Of a DNA stretch of 64,000 nucleotides, positions 58,866-64,000 are shown in pieces. The stretch covers positions 132,082-196,081 of the forward strand of contig CAKQCV010000001.1 in the NCBI GenBank assembly GCA_934217675.1, written 5' to 3'. The notes below the pieces were generated by a model, which saw only the letters and a program-made list of their open reading frames with translations, did no database searches and had not been told where the DNA came from. Each line of letters starts with the position of its first letter. Position 1 is the stretch's first letter. Position numbers and translations under genes: made by a program. Origin of the DNA: an uncultured Prevotella sp. GTDB lineage: Bacteria > Bacteroidota > Bacteroidia > Bacteroidales > Bacteroidaceae.

Positions 58866-61163
58866 TTAGTTTGTTTTTTCGTTTATTTTATTTATTTTGT
58901 CTCTCCCAAGAGTCTCCTTTTCACTAAGCATATTTAATATAACCGCCATTTGCTGTTGGCACATTTCTATAAGCTGTGCGTTCTGCTTTGACGTTTCCGA
59001 AGTCTGAGCAGACATTTGCTCTATCATTTTACCTAACAGAATATTTTGTTCTGCTATAAAGCGTGTCTGTTCCGACACCATAGATGCTTGTTTTGAAAGG
59101 ACATCTCCCATAGCATCAACAAAACTATTGAGAGTATCCGAATTGCTCCGTCTGTCTGGATAAGAACTACCGTAATCACGTTCATAGTGACGTTCAAATT
59201 CAGCCCTTGAAAAAGAACTTCTGCGTCTGTCTCTATCGTTTTCCCTTTCACGGCGCATCATACGAGAAAGCGGGTCTTCCTTATCTTCACGCTCGTAGCC
59301 TAAATTACTGTAAATGTCATTCATAACATCATTTTCATCTTCGGCAGACGGAATGCGAGGACGCATACGTTTAGGCAGAAATTGCCGCATTTCCTCGTCC
59401 TCAGCCGCTTTATCATAGCGATTAAACATAGGAGCTTCGCTCGATTTATTAGGCGTTGCAAGACGAGCATTGCTGTGTATCATCTTTTCAGATTCATCAT
59501 CTGCGTTGAGTTTTATTTCTTCAATTTTCTTGCTTTCCTGCTCCGATGCGTCTTTTACTGTCTGAAGAATCTTATCGTTGACTATTTGTGACGCTATATC
59601 TCTTGCAAGGAAAAATACAATGCCGCATCTTTCTGTTGTATTCTTGACTGAAAGATTCAAGTTGTGTGCAAAACTGTCTAAAGAAAAATTCTTTTCATTC
59701 CACTCGTTGTGGAAAACAGCTATTTCCTTGTCAAGAGCTTGGCATTTGTAGACGTATTCTTTAAGTGCTTGGGTAAAGTCAATAAAAGGAGAATTGTTAA
59801 TTGCCATATTTCCGATTTTGTCTAAGCACTCTTGTGTAAATGATTTTCTTTCGTCTTTCGCCGTTCCGTTTGTTATGATAGCCCATTCTTTATCCGTATC
59901 ATAACCAGAAAAAAACGCTTCAATTCGTTTTACAGCTTCTTCCTGTGTATAAACCTTACCTTTTTTTACGCCTTTAGGCAACGGCTTTTCATTGTGAGAA
60001 ATTCCATTTTCGTATTCTTGAAGGTCTATGTCACAGTATTTAAAAGCGTCAAAAGGTCGGTATTTTTTCTCCATGTTGTTTTTTGCTTTTTCGAGGCTCT
60101 TAGCATCTGCCTGAATATCAATGCAGAATTTTTTGTCAACACTTGGAATACCGTTTTGCAAAGAACATACAACGGCAGAAAACTGTATAGGCATATTGTC
60201 AGCACCAAAACCTGTGGTTGCGCACTGCATAATGATTATGCCTTTTGCTTTGTTCTTGCCATTCCCTTCAAAGACATTATAGAGCTTGTTGATTTCACAA
60301 GGATAATCTCTATTTTTTACTTGCTCGTTAATGGCATTAGCTTTAATAAGGGTTTCTATTTTTTCGCTTATACTTGCCTTTTCATATTTTTCTTTACCTC
60401 TTTGAGAAGTATCTTCGATATATGTATTTCCCGCTTCGGTAAAGCGTACTTCATCATTACTCGGAAGCAAGTTCTTTTCACGACCGTAGAAAGAAACAAA
60501 TTCTGCGATTACATTTGTTCGAACGTCTATTCCGTTGAGTGATTTTTCAGCATCTGATAAAGTGCTGTTGCTCTTTTCCTTCATAATTTTCACAAGAGTT
60601 GATAAGGAAATATTTTTCGCAGACATTCCAGAGGCGTTTTTTGTAATATATTCTTTAGCCACTTTCGGTAAATCAAGTACATTTCCTTGATTTGCAAAAT
60701 CTTTAACGGTTTCTGCGCAACCTATTTTTTCAAGATATTTGATGTTCGTTTCCGCATCGTTTGAAATGACTTGTATATCTGTTTTAAAATACGACATAAG
60801 TAAATCATTAAATTCTTTACAGAATTTGTCTGAAGAAACAACATTTACTCCACCGTTTTCATATTCCGCTTTATCAATGCCGTTTAAAGCAAAAATATCA
60901 CTTTTAGGATTCCTCAGATACTCGTTAAAAGCGTTATCTTCGTATTTGATGATTCTGTCGAATGTCATTACATCTTCATAACACTTTGAGTTTTCCGAAT
61001 ACTGATATTCTCTCACCATTACACGTATCGGCTTATTATTTGCATATTCAGCGTTATCTACACCAGTGACACCTACATTAACAATCAAAAAAGGGTTGTG
61101 CTTTTTGATTGTTTCTTCCAATGCAGTTAAATGAGGTTGTGATATTAAAAATTCGTCTCTCAT
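58866..61163 (-). CDS. 765-aa protein with degenerate DnaQ-like exonuclease domain
   Basis: Residues about 315-560 resemble a DEDD 3'-5' exonuclease of the DnaQ fold. The motif I position reads IIMQCATTGFGADNMPIQFS (canonical DxETTGL...QI/QFxA). ATTGF and the following strand are kept, but the catalytic D and E are Q and A. The distal region has SLDSFAHNLNLSV and a late ARDIASQIV that fits motif III. The N-terminal 300 residues are unrecognised. The C-terminal 200 are Arg/Glu/Asp-rich then a helical, Gln-rich coiled coil (QNILLGKMIEQMSAQTS). I infer a non-catalytic scaffold in the operon's DNA machinery. Confidence 0.6.
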   Translation of the reverse strand: MRDEFLISQPHLTALEETIKKHNPFLIVNVGVTGVDNAEYANNKPIRVMVREYQYSENSKCYEDVMTFDRIIKYEDNAFNEYLRNPKSDIFALNGIDKAEYENGGVNVVSSDKFCKEFNDLLMSYFKTDIQVISNDAETNIKYLEKIGCAETVKDFANQGNVLDLPKVAKEYITKNASGMSAKNISLSTLVKIMKEKSNSTLSDAEKSLNGIDVRTNVIAEFVSFYGREKNLLPSNDEVRFTEAGNTYIEDTSQRGKEKYEKASISEKIETLIKANAINEQVKNRDYPCEINKLYNVFEGNGKNKAKGIIIMQCATTGFGADNMPIQFSAVVCSLQNGIPSVDKKFCIDIQADAKSLEKAKNNMEKKYRPFDAFKYCDIDLQEYENGISHNEKPLPKGVKKGKVYTQEEAVKRIEAFFSGYDTDKEWAIITNGTAKDERKSFTQECLDKIGNMAINNSPFIDFTQALKEYVYKCQALDKEIAVFHNEWNEKNFSLDSFAHNLNLSVKNTTERCGIVFFLARDIASQIVNDKILQTVKDASEQESKKIEEIKLNADDESEKMIHSNARLATPNKSSEAPMFNRYDKAAEDEEMRQFLPKRMRPRIPSAEDENDVMNDIYSNLGYEREDKEDPLSRMMRRERENDRDRRRSSFSRAEFERHYERDYGSSYPDRRSNSDTLNSFVDAMGDVLSKQASMVSEQTRFIAEQNILLGKMIEQMSAQTSETSKQNAQLIEMCQQQMAVILNMLSEKETLGRDKINKINEKTN

Positions 61164-61175
61164 AACTTACCTTCC

Positions 61176-61580
61176 TTACATCTCTATTCCAGTTTGTTTA
61201 TGGATATTTTTCGGCTTTTTGTTGTATGTATACGAGGCTCTTTCGTCCACTTTCAATATTTTTCGTTCAAATCTCCATTCGTCAAATAACACTTTAAATC
61301 TATCGGGTAATTTGTACGCCGCCTTTGAAAAAGCAGAATATACCGTTCCGTTTGCATACACTTCTATGTCTGCTATTTTTGAACCGTGTTTTTCATTGAC
61401 AGGAGTGAAATACATATTTTCAAGCTCGCATTTTTTGTCAGTGTTGTACTTGAAATTAATTTCCATTGTTCCATCATTGTTTCTATAACAAAGTTTCTGA
61501 ACTTTGTTATCACGATAATAAACCGTCATGTCTGGATTTCTTTGTTTTTCATTTTTAAAAATGTTGTACAAACTATTCAT
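61176..61580 (-). CDS. Hypothetical protein, 134 aa
   Basis: A 134-residue basic protein (MNSLYNIFKNEKQRNPDMTV), beta-rich then helical, 12 nt before the 765-residue gene. GAAAGGAAAG gives the ribosome site. No recognised domain. It is probably the first gene of the main leftward operon, downstream of class B copy 16. Confidence 0.6.
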   Translation of the reverse strand: MNSLYNIFKNEKQRNPDMTVYYRDNKVQKLCYRNNDGTMEINFKYNTDKKCELENMYFTPVNEKHGSKIADIEVYANGTVYSAFSKAAYKLPDRFKVLFDEWRFERKILKVDERASYTYNKKPKNIHKQTGIEM

Positions 61581-61756
61581 TTTTCTTTCCTTTCTGAAAT
61601 AAAAAGCAATTTTTCACAAAAAGCAGTCATCATTGCATCGAAAAGTTTGTACAAATATGACGGACTTGCTTGTGAATTACCGCATTTATAACATTTAAAT
61701 GTATTTTTTTAAGCGTTTTACGCTTCCACAAGGTAGAAAATTTTCATTTTCAAAAG

Positions 61757-61779
61757 ATATATGTATCACTAAGCCACAT
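61757..61779 (-). promoter_or_regulatory. Class B element, copy 16
   Basis: Leftward variant ATGTGGCTTAGTGATACATA, 177 nt before the operon's first gene and just after the terminator that ends the CRISPR-like array. Confidence 0.6.
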
Positions 61780-61805
61780 CAGAGCTTCCGTTTTTTGGAT
61801 AAAAC

Positions 61806-61832
61806 AAAAAAAGACCTAAAAAAGGTCTTTTT
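61806..61832. terminator. Bidirectional terminator
   Basis: AAAAAGACCT (61808-61817) pairs with AGGTCTTTTT (61823-61832). In the leftward sense it closes the CRISPR-like array's transcript. Confidence 0.85.
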
Positions 61833-61858
61833 ATTTCTATATAATTACGTTTTAACAT

Positions 61859-62160
61859 TTTACACTGCGCACTGCCGTGCGAGTTGCTTCCCACTGCGTT
61901 CCATATTTGCCTGTCGTGTATCTTCTTACGTCACGCACTTGACGTGCGGGTTGCTTCCTTTGTCAGAGTGGCATTAATCAATAAAGATAAACACTTACGC
62001 CACGCATTTAACGTGCGGGTTGCGTCCTGCGCCTGCTGATGCGGAAAGCATATTACTTAGACTTACGCCACGCACTTGACGTGCGGGTTGCTTCCTATCG
62101 GTCGATAAGGGACTTTTTCAAAGAGAACTTACGCCACGCACTTAACGTGCGGGTTGCTTC
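61859..62160 (-). CRISPR. Small type I-C-like CRISPR array, five repeats, four spacers
   Basis: Repeats of about 34-36 bp at 61859-61892, 61924-61959, 61993-62028, 62061-62096 and 62127-62160 share CACGCACTTGACGTGCGGG with few changes. The period is 66-69 bp and the four intervening sequences (30-33 bp) are unrelated to each other. The leftward repeat contains an inverted repeat CGCAC-N5-GTGCG and GTGCGTGG, as in type I-C repeats. The leftmost repeat is the most degenerate, as expected at the leader-distal end of a leftward array, and a terminator follows. No cas genes are in the window. The repeats are less uniform than in an active array. Confidence 0.65.
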
Positions 62161-62351
62161 AGCAAAAATGCACTAATATGCGTGATGCCTGTACGGATTT
62201 TATGTACAGGGTTTGTACCTTACCGAGAGTTAAGCTACTGCCCGAAGGAAGAATTACGCTCACTTGCTCGGTTTAAGGACGCTAAGTCGCCCTATTCGTA
62301 TGCGAACACTCCTGCTCTTTTATGTGAGCTTGCGCTTCGCACACAAAAGTT
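62161..62351. other. Spacer between array and zinc-ribbon gene
   Basis: No gene is supported. It contains a hairpin CTGTAC / GTACAG (62189-62209) and an inverted repeat near TGTGAGCTTGCGCTTCGCACA (62321-62342) that may end the gene at 62352. A reading frame covering much of it has no ribosome site or family. If the array has a leader, it would lie here. Confidence 0.4.
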
Positions 62352-63056
62352 TTATAATTCGCTTAAAACTGTTTCTTCGATTTGCTTTACCTGTTTTTTG
62401 TATTCTTTTATTTCTTTTTGATAGTTTTCAATCAATAAAGCATCAGATTCGCTTATAAGAACTTCTGTTTTATCTACATAGATTCTTCTGTTTCCATCTT
62501 TAGCTTTATAAAAAGAACCATTCCAGTATCCTTTGGGATAGCACGAAGGTTTCTCTGGATAAATAACGTTTTTGAACATTTCCTTGCTCATTTTATATGC
62601 AAGCAGTTCTCTGTTTGTATATCCACGATGCACTTTTTCTAAAACGTTTGGGAGAGTTTCAGCCACTTTTTTACATTCAGCTTCAACTTCATCTTCGTTT
62701 ACGTTCTTGCACCAAGCGTATGTGTTGTGCATGATGTATTCTATGTTAGGCACTATGTAACTGTCAACATTGATTTCAGCCCATTTAAAGCCAAGTTCCT
62801 TTATGTTATCTTTATGCGTTTTCGTATCGCCTGATATAAAAACAATTTGGAAAGGCTTCCGATGAAATGGTTGAATCCGTATTTCTAACTGAAACGGCTC
62901 ATTACTTTTTTCTTCTTGCTTTTTCTTTTTATAGCATTCGGGGCAAAGACCAAATTCTTCAAAGAATTTTATTTTTCTTTCTCGCTCAGAACCTTTGCCA
63001 ACTAAGTCAACAATTCCACTATGCCCGCAAGAATATGTAACATCATACTTAGCCAT
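62352..63056 (-). CDS. Zinc-ribbon protein of unknown function, 234 aa
   Basis: Starts MAKYDVTYSCGHSGIVDLVG with a downstream LCPECYKKKK, giving C-x-H and C-x-x-C metal ligands in the first 45 residues. Proteins with this start are common on mobile elements of gut Firmicutes, with unknown function. The middle (about 60-110) is alpha/beta; the C-terminus is a Lys/Glu coiled coil (KEIKEYKKQVKQIEE). GGAAAGGA precedes the start. It is driven by a leftward class A promoter and is the first gene next to the iterons. Confidence 0.75.
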   Translation of the reverse strand: MAKYDVTYSCGHSGIVDLVGKGSERERKIKFFEEFGLCPECYKKKKQEEKSNEPFQLEIRIQPFHRKPFQIVFISGDTKTHKDNIKELGFKWAEINVDSYIVPNIEYIMHNTYAWCKNVNEDEVEAECKKVAETLPNVLEKVHRGYTNRELLAYKMSKEMFKNVIYPEKPSCYPKGYWNGSFYKAKDGNRRIYVDKTEVLISESDALLIENYQKEIKEYKKQVKQIEETVLSEL

Positions 63057-63106
63057 TATTATAATCCTTTCCTTTTTTTGTTGAACGAACTTCTTTAATT
63101 TCCTAT

Positions 63107-63139
63107 ATTATATCATTTTGTATTGCAGATGTCAATACA
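63107..63139 (-). promoter_or_regulatory. Class A promoter, leftward copy
   Basis: Leftward TTGACA (63135-63130), 17 bp, TATAAT (63112-63107). TGTATTG-N7-CAATACA is fully palindromic here, as at 205-225. Bases 63140-63328 upstream hold no gene. Confidence 0.87.
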
Positions 63140-63328
63140 AAAATCGTTTTGTACAGAAAAAATCGGATAATTTTTAAGTTGTGCTTATCTTTCAGTCGGT
63201 CGTAATGATTGATAGATTGATTATAAACTCTTGATTATTTCTGATTATTTGACTTGATTATGATTCTTGATTATATTCTTGATTACAGAAGCCGTAAAAC
63301 AGCTTGTAGAGCCGATTTACGAAAATTT

Positions 63329-63504
63329 AAGTGTACAAAGAATCCACTTCAGGTGTACACGTAATCCATCTCAGGTGTACAAAGAATCCACTTCAGGTGT
63401 ACACGTAATCCAATTCGAGTGTACAAGAAATCCATCTGAGGTGTACATCAAATCCACTTCGGGTGTACAAAGAATCCATCTCAGGTGTACACAAAATCCA
63501 CTCT
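63329..63504 (+). repeat. Iteron array 1, eight 22-bp repeats
   Basis: Eight head-to-tail 22-bp units of the form AGGTGTACAC/AA-N2-AATCCAYYTC. TGTACA and AATCCA are invariant or nearly so; the two bases between vary. Two alternating subtypes (ACACGTAATCC and ACAAAGAATCC) occur. This is the typical arrangement of a Rep-binding plasmid origin. Confidence 0.93.
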
Positions 63505-63801
63505 TTTTGTTGTTTTATCTTGTTTTTCAACATATTATCAACATTTTTTCAACAATGCGCTCTTATTCCGCATTGTTATGGGGAATTTGCAAAACACCCA
63601 ATCTGTTGAAAAAAATTATATTGATGTACAATTTTTAAATGTTTTATTATGCAAAAAATGTTAATTATAAGAAGATTTTACACAATTTTCTCCAAAAGCC
63701 AATTTATCATATTGGCTTCAACAAAAAGAGCTTGTTTAAATTATCATAAATACCATATAATGTTATTTTGTGAACTGAAGCGGCTCTCAAATTTTTTATT
63801 C
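63505..63801. other. AT-rich core between iteron arrays
   Basis: No gene. It contains TTATCAACA (63535-63543, one mismatch to a DnaA box), repeated TTTTTCAACA-like stretches, and an inverted repeat AAGCCAAT-N7-ATTGGCTT (63696-63718). It probably includes the melting region of the origin. Confidence 0.65.
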
Positions 63802-64000
63802 AGGTGTACAACGAATCCACTTCAGGTGTACACGGAATCCACTTCAGGTGTACACCAAATCCACTTCGGGTGTACACGTAATCCATCTCAGGTGTACAAC
63901 GAATCCACTTCAGGTGTACACGGAATCCATCTCAGGTGTACAACGAATCCACTTCAGGTGTACACGGAATCCATTTCAGGTGTACAACGAATCCACTTCA
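63802..64000 (+). repeat. Iteron array 2, at least nine 22-bp repeats
   Basis: Nine units (63802-63999) of the same iteron in the same orientation, with subtypes ACAACGAATCC and ACACGGAATCC alternating. The array runs to the window edge and probably continues. Together with array 1 it makes 17 copies, a high number. Confidence 0.93.

Noticed and set aside
62182..62421. Rightward 79-codon reading frame next to the CRISPR-like array
   Set aside because: No ribosome site, overlaps the end of the zinc-ribbon gene on the other strand, and contains inverted repeats.
63267..63638. 123-codon frame through the iterons
   Set aside because: A translation of the repeats (repeated NPSQVYKEST-like phrases); 22-bp iterons stay open by chance over several units.

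Overview
The window reads as part of a large, low-GC replicon (plasmid or phage-plasmid) from a gut-type Clostridia host, most likely Ruminococcus/Oscillospirales-like. Supporting signs are the codon bias, Thr-rich linkers on a lipoprotein, a very large Cna-B adhesin with an NPKTG sorting signal, a ParA/ParB pair, and two arrays of 22-bp iterons at the right end that look like a replication origin. No virion structural genes, conjugation genes, transposases or rRNA were seen. The Rep gene is probably just beyond base 64000. The host assignment is inference.

Layout. Bases 1-2.8 kb hold three small unknown genes and a lipoprotein. Bases 2.9-18.2 kb are one 5,079-residue cell-wall adhesin: signal peptide, thioester domain, about 41 Cna-B/SpaA-like repeats and NPKTG anchor. 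Bases 18.3-19.6 kb hold a small HExxH protease-like gene, a candidate small RNA and a RelB/RelE-like pair whose toxin is truncated. Bases 19.6-24.8 kb are an operon of unknown, partly membrane proteins, one carrying a domain copied from the adhesin. Bases 24.9-41.8 kb contain twelve tandem paralogues built of 24-residue LRV/HEAT-like repeats, interrupted by an RHH gene and parA-parB. Bases 41.9-45.5 kb hold two unknowns, a calcineurin-like phosphoesterase and a HipA-like kinase behind an intrinsic terminator. Bases 45.6-51.97 kb hold a possible type I toxin, tRNA-Lys, tRNA-Leu and tRNA-Gln, two DUF3848/3849-like paralogues, an RHH protein, and an approximately 1-kb non-coding stretch with two candidate RNAs and a palindrome array. 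Bases 52.1-63.1 kb are a leftward DNA-metabolism-like operon (RecJ-like DHH protein, CHC2 primase-type zinc finger, a protein with a degenerate DnaQ-like domain, unknowns), with a small type I-C-like CRISPR array between its parts. Bases 63.3-64.0 kb are the iterons.

Regulation ties the window together. Class A is a sigma-A promoter with near-identical -35/spacer/-10 and an embedded imperfect palindrome (TGTATTG-N7-CAATACA type). It precedes seven transcription units including parA. Class B is a roughly 23-bp element (core GTGGCTTAATGAACCATAA) found at 16 places. It lies about 20-100 bp before almost every LRV gene, before tRNA-Lys, and before two leftward genes. A third dispersed element, a GTTCCACTGGAAC-centred hairpin, lies at gene ends and probably works as a terminator.

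The strongest candidates for something undescribed are the LRV paralogue array with its shared class B element, the two tandem structured RNAs at 49.65-50.11 kb, and the small RNA whose promoter lies inside the truncated relE.
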